Of a stretch of 64,000 bases of DNA, positions 9,824 to 20,399 are shown in pieces. This DNA is from Gymnothorax reevesii (taxonomy: Eukaryota > Chordata > Actinopteri > Anguilliformes > Muraenidae), in contig CM056576.1 of the NCBI GenBank assembly GCA_029721435.1, positions 65,491,876 to 65,555,875 of the forward strand, in the 5' to 3' direction. Position 1 is the stretch's first letter; each line of letters opens with the position of its first letter. The notes below the pieces were generated by a model. The model made no database searches and had not been told where the DNA came from. It saw only the letters and a program-made list of their open reading frames with translations. Position numbers and translations under genes: made by a program.

Positions 9824-11217
9824 TTGTCAAATTCTGAAGTGTTGCAAAATCTTGATGTAAAACTCCAACACTTAGAACCCTCGCAGAAAGATCAGTTTGA
9901 GAGGTTGATTAAGAAATATAAAGATCTATTTCCTGATGATCCAAAGAGAGTTTCTATAGCCTCTCATGATGTAGATGTTGGTGATGCCAAACCAATAAAA
10001 CAGCATCCGTACCAGATGAATCCTGAAAAGAGAAAGATTACTGAGAAAGAGATTGAGTACATGTTAGGACATGATATTATCTGAGCCTCCAACTCAGATT
10101 GGAGTTCACCCTGTGTGCTAGTTCCAAAACCTAATTGAAGTACTAAATTCTGTGCAGGTTATCGCAAAGTCAATGCTGTAACTAGAACTGATATGTTGCC
10201 AAATCCTAGGATTGATGATTGTATCGATAGAATAGGGCAAGCAAAGTTTCTGACCAAGATTAATTTATTGAAGGGTTATTGATATGTTACTTTAACTGAT
10301 AGGGCCAAGAGCATCTCTGCTTTTGCCACACCATCTGGGTTATATCAGTATGAAGTCCTACCCTTTGGCATGAAAAATGCCCTAGCCACGTTCCAAAGGA
10401 TAATACAGTCTATAATCGCCGGATTGCCACACACGGGTGCATACATCGACGACCTGATCACATGGAGTGACTCCTGGGAAGAACATCTGAAAGATGTAGA
10501 GACATGGTTCCAGCACTTGACCCAGACTAACCTGACTGTTAACCTGAGCAAGAGTGACTTTGGTTGTGCTACTGTCATGTACCTTGGCTACGTCATAGGT
10601 CAGGGTAAGGTGGCACCCATAAATGCTAAAGTCCAAGCCATCATGGACTTTCCAGTTCCCGACAACAAAAAAACTTGGTATGATCGGGTACTACCGCAAG
10701 TTCTGCAAGAACTTTGCTGAGATTGCTGTCAGTCTCACCAACCAACTGAAGAAAGGCGTAAAGTTCACTTGGGATGAAGCATACCAAAGAGCCTTCAATC
10801 GCCTGAAGTCTCTGCTGTGTCACTTCCCCGTGCTCAAATCTTCTGACTTCTACAAACCGTTCTCCATTTCAGTCGATGCTAGCGACCAAGCTTGTGGATC
10901 TGTGCTCCTACAGAGAAGTGACTCTGATGACATTGGGCATCCGTGGCATACTTCTCCAGGAAGTTCAATCGCCACCAAAAGAACTATTCCACAATAGAGA
11001 AGGAGCTGTTGGCTCTGGTTCTATCTTAACAACACTTTGAGGTTTATGTTTGTACAGGGCAAAAGCCAATGACTGTGTACACTGACCACAATTCCACCAT
11101 TTTTTTTACGCAAGCCTTCACAGGTTGGAGAGCCCCTGGCCATCTTTACTTCTGAGAGGATTAGCCTCTCCAAGACATCCCTTTCATAGCCAATCATGTT
11201 ACTCACCTGATGCCAGT
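9824..11217 (+). pseudogene. pol: Reverse transcriptase and RNase H of the Gmr1-like element
   Basis: This part copies element RNA into DNA. The linker and first conserved blocks run 9824-10084 and stop at TGA 10082-10084. Further in-frame stops lie at 10136-10138 and 10280-10282. The catalytic box YIDD is intact (AYIDDLI, about 10440-10460), followed by the thumb and LGYVIGQGKV. A frameshift near 10670 leads to the connection domain and an RNase H start (ISVDASDQACGSVLLQ, 10868 onward). Remnants of VYTDHN lie near 11075. The end of RNase H and the 3' LTR are missing. Confidence 0.88.
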
Positions 11218-11505
11218 TAACTTCCTTACTAGCTAATTGTTCTTACAGCTGATTCCCTTATATATTAATAGCTTTTTCAGCCCTTTTATTGCCTGTGTCC
11301 CAACTATTTTGAGACCAGTTGCAGCCAGAAAATTTGAAATAAGCTCATTTTGTGGATAAAAATGTAAAATGTTTCAGTTTCAACATTTGAAATGTTATCT
11401 ATGTTCCATTGTAAATAACATATTGGCTTATGTGATCTGAAAGTCATTGCATTTTGATTTTAATGACAATTTACATGTTGTCCCAACCATTTCAGAATGG
11501 GGTTG
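11218..11505 (+). mobile_element. 3' end of another Tc1-like element, 5'-truncated
   Basis: It resembles the 3' non-coding end and right inverted repeat of the Tc1 families that end in a 'ggggttg' terminus: 'tgttgtcccaaccatttc' then 'ggggttg', followed by TA at 11506-11507. No transposase remains. It abuts the broken end of the gypsy element on the left, so its insertion or a later deletion may explain the missing gypsy 3' LTR. Confidence 0.65.
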
Positions 11506-11519
11506 TAATATGGGTGCCA

Positions 11520-11935
11520 TGGCTGTCACCTTGAATTTGCATCCCGCGCATGAAGTCCAAAACGCTTTTGCCGATCAATGCCATTTTTGGTGTTACTGTT
11601 GGGAATGGGTAGCTACAGAAGCCTATCATTTTTTGTTGCGCTCTGGTATCTAATATGGCTGCCACGGTTGCCATCTTGAATTTGTATTCCACGCATTTAG
11701 TCCAAAATGCCATTGCCGATCAATGCGATTTTTGATGTGGCTGTTGGGAGTGGGTAGCTACAGAAGCTTATCGATTTTTGTTGCGCTCTGGTATCTAATA
11801 TGGCTGCCATCTTAAATGTGCATTCCACGCATTAAGTCTAAAACGCCATTGCCGATCAACGCCATTTTTGGTGTTGTTTTTGGTGGTGGGTAGCAACGGA
11901 AGCATACCGATTTTCGTTGCACTCCGATATCTGTG
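11520..11935. repeat. Tandem repeat, three units of about 135-145 bp
   Basis: Units begin 'tggctg' at 11520, 11656 and 11801. Each contains 'attccacgcat' (or a variant), 'gccgatcaa', 'atttttg', 'gggtagc' and 'ttgcgctctggtatctaata'. The last unit is the most diverged. There is no coding potential. Confidence 0.9.
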
Positions 11936-12849
11936 ATTTGCACCTATGGCTGAGTGGTAACACCCGCTTTGCGGGGCTCCCATGTACTGATCCAACATAG
12001 TGGACCCCAGCAACTTCATTCCACTTCTAATAGTCCCCCCAGGAATCCACGATTCCGCGATCACTGAATTTACCGCAGATTTCAAAGCCCTCCGCGGAAT
12101 ATAGGGCGAGGTGCAGAATATCATATTTTACATGCATTTTTCATCCCGGCCGCTAGACGTCGCGGTCAGATAAACAGGATCTAAGACTCGCAGCTGGTGC
12201 TGCCAGTTACGGAAACAGATTTTTATTTTATTTTTTTTTTTGCCGTATGCAGGATAAACTATATAAAAAGATGGACGCAGCACCCTGATCTGAAAAAAGA
12301 AGCCCATGTGGAAGTACCGTAGAATGGCAGTCTATTTAATGGCCAGCAGATGGCGACGTCAGTGGTTGCAGAAAGAAGTTCAATGCAACAGAAGTCTATG
12401 AGAAAATGATCCTACTTTCCCGCCTGATTTTTCATTTAAATAATAATTTTTCACATCATTTTGTTTGCTATAGCAAGTTCCAAGTCTCCTTCGATATATC
12501 ATGACGTTCATTTTCGTGAATTATGGTCCCATATAAACTAGCATAAAGTATAAAGCCAGAATATGCTTCCGATGCGGTTGGATCCAGAGCCATGTTCCTC
12601 CCCGGATCTTCGATTCACGCTCTCGTCAAATAGAAATCACATCCGGTTTCAAAATGCAATTCAAATGGCCAAAATCGAGGCTTCTTTCATTGTATGCTGA
12701 AACCACTGAGTGACGTAACGGTAGCTTCATCCATCTTTTTATACAGACAATGGTATGCAGTAACGTTTACAAAGTCCAGAGGGTATAGTGAATAGTTTAC
12801 ACTTTGTTTAAATCTTTACTTTAATCTTTGGCACTTGTTCTGTTACTAA

Positions 12850-15650
12850 AGCCCAGTTCAGACCAAAGATTCGTGACGAGACGAGACCGTTTCAGAATGT
12901 TGCAGGGAGGAGTCGCAGCTGTGTGAACTGGCCGTCTAAGCTAGTTGCAAGCCGGCTGATGGCGTCGCCAGCGATTCAGCTTGTCAAATCGCAAGAAACT
13001 GGTTTTAGAACGTTAAGCACAAAACCGTCTCAGCAGCCAATCAGCTTGTAGCGAATTCAGCTGGTCTCGGGAGTTTCAAACTATTTGGCTGGTCGGATCT
13101 TCGCCGAGAATAACCAAGAAAAATTCACTAAAGAGGGCAGGTCTCCCATAGCGAGCTCCCGGCACAGATAGGCATAAGCGCCCTGGGTATTTCGTTGAAG
13201 CTCCCCTGGACCAGTAGCGCAGCCAGAACTTGAAATTGCATGGGCACTAAGCATTTCTTCAAAACAATTATTAGTTCTGATTCGATCGCGATCATTTTTT
13301 TTCCTAATTAAACATGCCTTCAATCTGAAAACACTCCGCACTATCAAGTGTTGTTCACCTCATTCAGACAAAACGATCATCATTTTTTGGACGCACAATT
13401 TTGTGCATCTCCAAATCTCTGTCTTTAATTCAATTTGGTAAGGCCTAATTAAATCGACCATGAAGCACAGGATAGATCGCCTGATGAGCCGAAAAGGTAG
13501 CGCGGAAGTGCCAGAGCAGTTTTTCTATCGAAAAATATAATACTTTTAATAAAAGTACAACTAATGAACAGTGGCGGTTGGTGGACAGAGAACAAGGAGG
13601 GCGATAAACATGTCTTTAAACTGCTTATTAGTCTTGATCTGTTTTCTGTCAATTTCCCGGGTAAAAGAAACTTTAACCCTCCCCTCTTAGGTGTAGCTAA
13701 TTGTCCTCGTTAAGACGAGAACGCACCAGTTGAACGCAAAAAAGAGCGCATTTCAATCTTTTTCAATAAAACAATCATTACGCAGAGGTTTGACGACTTG
13801 CTTAGGATGTGACATAATTTAACGAGGAAAATCCACAGTGGTTTTTTCCGTGAAAACTTGCCTATTTTGGCATGTGAATGAAACATTTTTATACATTTTT
13901 TTATTCACTTGCCTAAACATCTCATCATAAGGGAAACTAACATGTTGACCAAGAACAATGATTGAAATCGGGTCACTTAATCTCATCCTTTTCAAGGGAT
14001 GTTTTCTGCCCCCTCGGTTTTCCATCCACCACCCGCCACTGCTTATGAGTAACTTATTTTTCTGAACCGTATTATGCCTATTGATTAGTCGCCCTTAGAT
14101 TCCATCACGAGTGAAGCCGTGTCTTTAATTGCCATTTGATTATTCATATAATTGGAAATTGCTTTAATGGAGGAAAATGGCTGAGAACAAGTTAGTTATA
14201 ATTGTAGTAAAGCCATGTTGTGTGGCGGCTCTATTTTACTGCAGTCAAGCGTTCACAATACTCAGGTGTGGCAGCCCCAGTGATTTGAAATCATATTAGA
14301 TTATCATATTATCCATATTTTCAAAGGCGGCAACAAGTGCATGAACTGGGAATAAAAGGCCTGAAAAGCCGGTACAGTGCATTAACCGGTTCTGCGAACG
14401 GAATTTGTCTGAAGCATCTGATATCAATACAGCATTCGGTGGCAGAAAGTTATCTGTTCACCAATTTGCGGAAATTACTCACGCACTTTGTGGGTCAATT
14501 AGTTTTCTTCAGTCATTAGAAATAAAGCCTTGCACAGTCATTTTTCAGTGGCACTTCCTTTGACCTGTTCCGCAAATAATTTTCAGTTTTGCAAACAGCG
14601 CCCTTTGTCAGGCCAAACTTATGATATTCTTCGTTTTTTGGCATAATTGCGTGCCCCTGGCCACAAAGGAACAGACACAGTGTATTTTCCACCAATTTTA
14701 GCCAGCATTACTCTGCAGTGTTGATCATAATAACTGGTCAAATTTATGGATAATTGTTCCGTGTCGACATTGTATCAGCTGGAATCCATGTGTGCTGGCC
14801 TCAGTTAAGACGATTTTGTACTTCCATCGATATTCAACTGCTATCAGCTACTATGGATAATTCTTTCTACTCTTTCCAATTCAAGTACATATCAAGTATT
14901 CATTAAAATTATCAGGATGAGACCACAAATTCAGATTAATACAGGACATGAGTAATGAGCCACCGAAAAACAGTTTTGGTGGGGGAAAAGATGTTTTATT
15001 TCACATTGACTACATTAAACTTTAATAAAATTATTCCATAAAAATAAACAAGAATAAAAATGTCTCATAAATTACAAGTTTGAAAACCTACAAATGGCGT
15101 TTGCGGAACTAGTCAAATGACAAACAGTCACTCTAATGGGTGTTGATGAAAAATTATCAAGAGTACGAAATTGGGATTTACATGGTGAACTATACGATAA
15201 TTTCTGATCATAATGACACTTATGTGATGAATCCCAGGAATACACGCGTTTAACGGCCACACACTGCGCAGTGTGCTTCATCACAGGCTTTGATTTGGTA
15301 CTGCGGCAACGGCAAGCAACAGTTATCGGGCATTTATTTCTCTATCAAGCCGAATAGCTTGAAAGATAGTTAAGAGTTAAATCCACAATAATTTACTGTT
15401 CCAGCGGTGTCAAACTCGAGGCTGACAGCGAAGTCGTTTTCCCACTAATAAAGTTTGATTTCTGCAAATTGCGGAATCGGTCAACCCTCTGTAGTTAGAA
15501 TGTTAGCACAGAGAGTCGTTGCTATGGAAACGGTCTCATCTCGTCACATCGGTGTGAACTGGCAGGTTTCAGAATGTTGCAGACTGTTGCGTCGCAAGTA
15601 GTTGCAAGTCTCAGCCCGTCTCGTCGCGAATCTTTGGTCTGAACTGGGTG
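12850..15650. mobile_element. Harbinger-like element (TAA duplication), nested
   Basis: Inverted ends share 'cccagttcagaccaaag' and continue as 'attcg.gacgagacg'. The left copy starts at 12850 and the right ends at 15650. TAA lies on both sides (12847-12849 and 15651-15653), matching the 3-bp TWA preference of PIF/Harbinger transposons. A short subterminal block ('gtttcagaatgttgca') also occurs near both ends. No transposase is recognisable in its 2.8 kb, so it would depend on a helper. The superfamily call rests on the 3-bp duplication alone. Confidence 0.65.
13569..14041. mobile_element. hAT-like MITE inside the Harbinger-like element
   Basis: The 473-bp stretch has inverted ends 'cagtggcggttggtgga' (left) and the complement of 'tccaccacccgccactg' (right). 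The CAGTGGCG start is typical of hAT transposons. The flanking octamers 'ctaatgaa' and 'cttatgag' match at 6 of 8 positions, consistent with an aged 8-bp duplication. No protein is encoded. Confidence 0.75.
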
Positions 15651-16727
15651 TAAGCCTCGTTCACCCATAGTTTGATGAAATGTTTTGCACTTTATAAGTT
15701 ATGCAAATAAATCTGCTCATGAGGGACAAACAGAATATTGGTGTTGATTATTTTATAACCACAATGTTTCACAGTGTTTTGGTATAAATAAATATACCAA
15801 ATTGGTATAAATAAATTCATAAGAGAATTTTTGCTTCATTATTACATAAATTTGCCATATAACTGGTCATTTTTTTTAATGCCCGCAGAAAATCAACTTT
15901 CAAGCCGCGTAATCAAGAATTGCTGTCTGCAGAATCAGGATTGTTCTCCGCGGAATCAACACTTTTTCACGCAGATTCCTGAGGGTTCTATTCTAAGACA
16001 TGCTGACGAAGTTGGTGAAGGAAAATTATGAACGCTGGGAAGCTACAAGCAATGGCGTTCGTCTGCCGGTGAAGCGACTATCGATTCCTCGCCTTCAAAT
16101 TACATTTGGCTTTTTCATGGCTTTAACAAGGTAATAACCTCGTGAAAATTGGTACACACGTCACACTTACACAATGATAAGCACTACTTTATCATATGGG
16201 TGTTGCCCATGGGGGGGTGGCAAAATAGCTGTATAGCGTCCCCTTGAAATTTTCGAAAACCCCTCCTCGTAAAGCTTTTTTTGGAGTTGCTGGATGAAAA
16301 TTTGTACGCATTTAGAAGTTGTCCTGATGCACAATGAAGTCTTGTGATATCATGGTCCAGCCCCAACAGGAAGTCCGCCATTTTGATTTTCATTTTTGAT
16401 TATGGCGGCCATTTCACACTGTGTTTTAACAAGCTCCTCCAACAGATTTTGTTCAATCAACCTCAGATTTAGTGAACATCATCTCAAGACCTTTGTTAAA
16501 AAATTCTCAATAGCTTATCTCTATGTCGATGGCTGTGGCCACTATGGCACTGCCATTTTTGATGATTCGCTATCCATATTCGAACAGCTCTCTCTCCCAC
16601 ATACTTCATCCTAGCTGCTTCAAGGGAAAATCTCTAGAGGAATAGAAACTCCTATAATACCGAGAAGATACAAAGTTACATAAATACTGACTATCGATAT
16701 CTTCGGCTAAAGTGCTTAACTACTAAA

Positions 16728-16905
16728 AGACACTCTGGCGAAGGAGGCGTGGCAGATTTCCAGCTTATATTGAGTCTGGGGAGGCGCCACCCACGTTCAA
16801 TTAGCCAGCTGGGTAAAGAATCCGATCAAAAGGAATTCGATATCGTCTCGGGACGAGAGCCTCAAAGAAAAGTCCTAAATACACGCACACCTCCAAACCA
16901 TGACA
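16728..16905 (-). repeat. About 180-bp dispersed repeat, copy 1 (LTR-like)
   Basis: It has the same start ('agacactc') and end ('ccatgaca') as 51190-51366. Shared internal blocks are 'aaaggaggcgtggc' and 'ggcgccaccca'. Read on the minus strand it begins TGTCATGGTT and contains a TATA-like 'atataagc', suggesting part of an LTR, but the CA end is not evident. Family unknown. Confidence 0.6.
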
Positions 16906-16920
16906 GATCTTTGATACTTT

Positions 16921-18250
16921 GGCCCGTATTCAGAAACGACACTCACACTCACCCGCCACTCACCATATAGTGAGTACGATTGAAATGTAACTGGAGTGTG
17001 AGAGAGAGAGAGAGACCTACCACTAACCGAGGGAGCGGTCCCACTCCTTGCCAGTTGATATTCACAAACGCCACTCGAGCATAACTGAAAGTAGTGGGCA
17101 CTGGGTACCACAGGCAGTGCGTCGGCTGCTGCAAAGGCACGCTCAATCCTCACCCTTCAGTGCTGAATGACCTAAACCTGTCGCAGTTTACTTTTCTTGA
17201 GTAGAAAGTGTCTCAGACTAATTGGTAAAACGACAATGCAATTTATTTTTTATAGCGTTGTTATTCATTGCTTCACAAAATTGAGGCGTTTCTTTCGCAC
17301 ATAAATGACGACATAAATATCTGCATGTCTTCATAAATTCTGTGGTCGAGTGGCTCGCGAAAGGTGCAGGACAGCCCGCGAAGCTCACTAAACAACAAGC
17401 TGTGAAACGTGCCCAACATTTCCTTCTACATTCAGTGGTTAAGAATGTAGAAAAGAATGGACTCTCGTGACTTACAGCTACATGAGCCTCGCAGACCAAT
17501 CCACACGCACCCCACGAGCCAGCCTAGCGCAGAATTTTCCAACCCATGAGTAAAGAAAAGCGAGAGAAATCAGAATGCGTGAGGGAATTGAGTTGAAATT
17601 GAATGCGTAATGAATTGAAACTGGCCACACCTGATAATGTTGAGTTTTCAGAGCTTCTGCAATGGTAATTTAATGAAATGAAAACAGGGCAATAATTATC
17701 AGTGCTCATTCTAACTTAAAAAGTAGAACTGGCAAAACATGATAATCCTTCGGATTTTTGGAGTACAAATCAATATAAAATGATTGGATATGACCTTTCT
17801 TCAATCATTATTTTTGAGGGATAGTTTTGAGCTTCCCCTATTGCCAGTTCGAAATGCTAACCTCGAGTTCACCACAGTGCAGTTTGTAAACACTGAAACC
17901 AGGTGGTCAGTTAGTAAGTTACCGGCATCGTTATCATCATTAGAGTGAGAATTTGCATAGTTTTGATTGCATCGAGCACGTGCCTTCACATGATCCAGAG
18001 TTTCTAATGTTTGTAACCACCTGAAAGCCATGACAAGGAGATACCGGTGCAAGTTAGTGCGGCTCAAGGGAGGTGTTCCCTGCACTCAACCTTCACTCAG
18101 AAAGAGACGCTTTTTTCAGTGAGAGTGAGGTCTCTGAAAGCAAATGAGGGTTAGGACAACCTCCGACTCATTTAGTATAACCTGACACTAACTAAGTTTT
18201 AGTACGCACTCGCACTCAATTAGTCTGAGTGTCATTTCTGAATACGGGCC
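16921..18250. mobile_element. 1.33-kb non-autonomous DNA transposon with TTT flanks
   Basis: The ends are near-perfect inverted repeats: 'ggcccgtattcagaaacga' on the left and the complement of 'tcatttctgaatacgggcc' on the right. TTT flanks both sides (16918-16920 and 18251-18253). Internal sequence 17150-17500 is related to 27536-27830 elsewhere in the window. It contains a GA-rich run at 17000-17014. No transposase frame is recognised. A 3-bp duplication suggests a PIF/Harbinger relative, although TTT is not the usual TWA. Confidence 0.8.
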
Positions 18251-18431
18251 TTTGACTCAATTTGTGAAATTTCATCACATTATATCGAACGGTTTAGATT
18301 TCTGAGCGATCAGAGCAGTTTTTGACTGGCAAGTACTGATCTGTAATGAACTGCGCAATGGTATAACAACACTCATCCATAATTCTTACAGATCGATCCT
18401 ATAGAAGCAAAGAGTTCAAACTATTACTCTT

Positions 18432-18913
18432 TTTTTTAAATAAATTTGACATCTCCAATTCCACCTGAATCTGGAATGCCCAATTGGTGAACTATGTACA
18501 GGCTTGCTCGTTTGCGACCCCTTGCTACCAATTCAGGAGAAGGGAGACAATGGCTATCCTCTGAAGCACGTACCTGTCAGCCACTGCTTCTTTTACACTC
18601 ATTGGTTGAATCTTCGCAAGTTCAGAACAAGGGCGGAGGATCTCCGGACATGAACAGACTTAAAATCTTCGTGACGAGCGCCTGTCTGGTCAACAGGAGG
18701 CGCTTGAGCAACGAACAAAGATATTTATTTATTTCCCTTTCCCGGCAGTCCCTTCCCAATTTGAAACCCTGTAGCGCGATGGCCAATTGTGCGCTACTCT
18801 GAAAAAGCTGCCAACCACTGCCGGTTGGTATGACCAGGGCTCAAACCTGCAACATGATAGTCACTTCTGCACTGCAACGCAGTGCCTTAACCGAGTGAGC
18901 TATCCGGCAGCTC
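18432..18913 (-). mobile_element. tRNA-derived SINE, about 480 bp, minus strand
   Basis: Same family as the SINE at 40762-41233. Read on the minus strand it opens 'gagctgccggatagctcac' with the A-box region and has a mutated B box ('ggtttgagccc'). The body follows, and the tail ends in an A-rich run (18430-18440 as T on the plus strand). It is more diverged than the other copy, and no clear target duplication was found. The plus-strand open frame across it is a shadow. Confidence 0.85.
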
Positions 18914-19477
18914 GCACTTGTTTATAATTTTATCAGGAAATAACAGACATTTCTCTGGAAAAGTGTTTCCCATCGCATTGACATAGGCCTACCTACATAT
19001 TGCAACAAGACTAATTCGATTTACCTTTACTGAAGGAAGCATGCTTGTAGGAAAGCATGCTTGTATTTCATGTTTATTCCCAAGATTCCATGGAAATGGG
19101 GCCAGTAGTTCCATCCAGTCGGGGCACGTTCAATTTCAAGTGTGTTTTAACAATGAATGAATGATATGGATTCATACGGCGACTTATTATAGTACTACAG
19201 ACACTCATAGCGCATTCACAGTGATATACGGTAATCTAATTTCTCGTCCACCATTCTGCCACGCCGACCTGATGATCCAATATAATGTTTCGGGGTGAGA
19301 CTTGAATTTCGGACCAAAAAATGAATGAATACCAGCACCAGTGATCATTCAACTTTGCGACCGCCAACTTCGCGAATGAGGTCTTCGTTGTCAACGTTGA
19401 ACTGGGAGATACGCAACGCTGCTCCAGCACATGTGATATCCGTAGAATAATCCTCCACTGAAACGTGGCTGCAAATA
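18914..19477. other. Stretch with no recognisable gene
   Basis: Mixed-composition DNA between the SINE and the DIRS-like element. I see no motif, repeat or convincing frame. Confidence 0.5.
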
Positions 19478-19724
19478 GCAATTAAGAGAGCTTAATGCAC
19501 TCTGGACCACTCCCAAAGTAGGGGAGAGTATTGAGAGGAACTTCGGTCAGGAGTTCGGGGTGAATGTGATGTTGTATGGGATTGGTCTGTGATTGTGCGA
19601 ACATTGGGAACCCCCCAGGTGGCGAGACTCAGGGTGTGGCTTGCGTCTCTCGTTGGAGTCCGTGTTAGCTCCTTACCCCCCAAAAGTGTTAATGGTTCGG
19701 CAAATGGTGGGCTGTACTTACGTT

Positions 19725-20090
19725 GTCGAGATTGTTGCCAATATACCTAGCGTAAGAGTCGATGTCCAGTGGCCGAGGGTTTTAATTAGGTGGTCCGGCA
19801 CTCCTCGCTTAGATACTGTGGTGGCAGCGCAGGTTCAAAAAGAGTCCCCCAAAAAAAATATTTAGGCAGAATATTGGATCTAGTTAAAAGTTGACGAAGA
19901 TGGTAGAGGAACCAGTGACGCGTGGCTATGGCCCCCGTTTCGGTTGTGAATAGTGGGTCTTGGGGGGAAGCGAGGTTATTGTATCTTGAGGTGACGTGGT
20001 TTGATATTGGCTCGAACAGACTGAGGGCAGAGTCTTAGTGGAATATAAATGTGGGCTGAGAAACGTCAAACCAATCTGTTTTATTACTCT
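19725..20090 (-). pseudogene. Tyrosine recombinase remnant of the DIRS-like element
   Basis: Two frames are needed. The first encodes SRYNNLASPQDPLFTTETG then ATRHWFLYHLRQLLTRS (about 20010-19870). The second encodes a box read as DSF-stop-TCAATT then GVPDHLIKTLGHW. This box should be the HxxR region followed by the helix before the nucleophilic Tyr. Compared with the family, the His codon is changed and the Arg codon reads as a stop, so the enzyme is dead. The usual role is to insert a circular cDNA intermediate by site-specific recombination. The assignment rests on remembered fish 'xerD-like' DIRS proteins. Confidence 0.7.
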
Positions 20091-20399
20091 TTATCTTGAA
20101 TGTAAGGCAGTCGGTGGGGTAGAGTGAGATTTTGTTTAGGCTGGCATGGCGAGAAGGATTGTGATTAGCAGACAGTGGAGCAAACTCGGAGTATCTCAAA
20201 AACCGAAGAAGGATTGTAGGAACATGTAGTAACCACTTTTTTAGCTTTTCCGATAGGGCTGATGCGAAAGACAGGAAAAGGTGGCTCGGAGTAGCTTGTC
20301 GATGATATGGGGCTCTGCTAGAGCGGACGTAACGGACGAAGTTGGGATCAGGATGGTCAGATAAGGATGAGGAGAGTAATTTGATTTGTATAGGAGTTT

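Larger units (their letters stand above)
2915..11217 (+). mobile_element. Gmr1-like Ty3/gypsy retrotransposon, broken
   Basis: The domains run: 5' LTR, primer-binding site, gag with a SCAN-like capsid, CCHC knuckle, protease, integrase, reverse transcriptase, RNase H. Integrase lies before reverse transcriptase, opposite to ordinary gypsy elements and the defining trait of the Gmr1 group first described in cod. The copy is dead: frameshifts, in-frame stops (for example 10082, 10136 and 10280), DTG changed to DTE in protease, no 3' LTR, and two Tc1 insertions (3481-4984 and 7428-8986). Without those two it is about 5.2 kb. The 3' end is cut near 11217, where a Tc1 fragment begins. Confidence 0.88.
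12031..15990. mobile_element. Non-autonomous element with a 6-bp TTCTAA target duplication
   Basis: This 3960-bp insert splits R1. It has imperfect inverted ends: left 'tagtccccccaggaatcc', right complement 'tagaaccctcaggaatct'. Direct repeats 'ttctaa' flank it at 12025-12030 and 15991-15996, and the empty site in R1 copy 1 (1855-1862) has one 'ttctaa'. Much of its length is a second element (12850-15650). Without that, only about 1.16 kb remains, with no coding sequence. The superfamily is uncertain because a 6-bp duplication fits neither Tc1 (TA) nor classic hAT (8 bp). Confidence 0.8.
11508..16660 (+). repeat. Dispersed repeat R1, copy 2, split by a 3.96-kb element
   Basis: R1 sequence is readable at 11940-12030 and resumes at 15991-16660. 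The blocks join at 'cacttctaagacatg', as in the intact copy at 1850-1865. The 16190-16390 part matches 2040-2250 closely. The 11520-11935 tandem array lies upstream and may be part of the family, although copy 1 lacks it. No coding sequence is seen. Confidence 0.75.
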
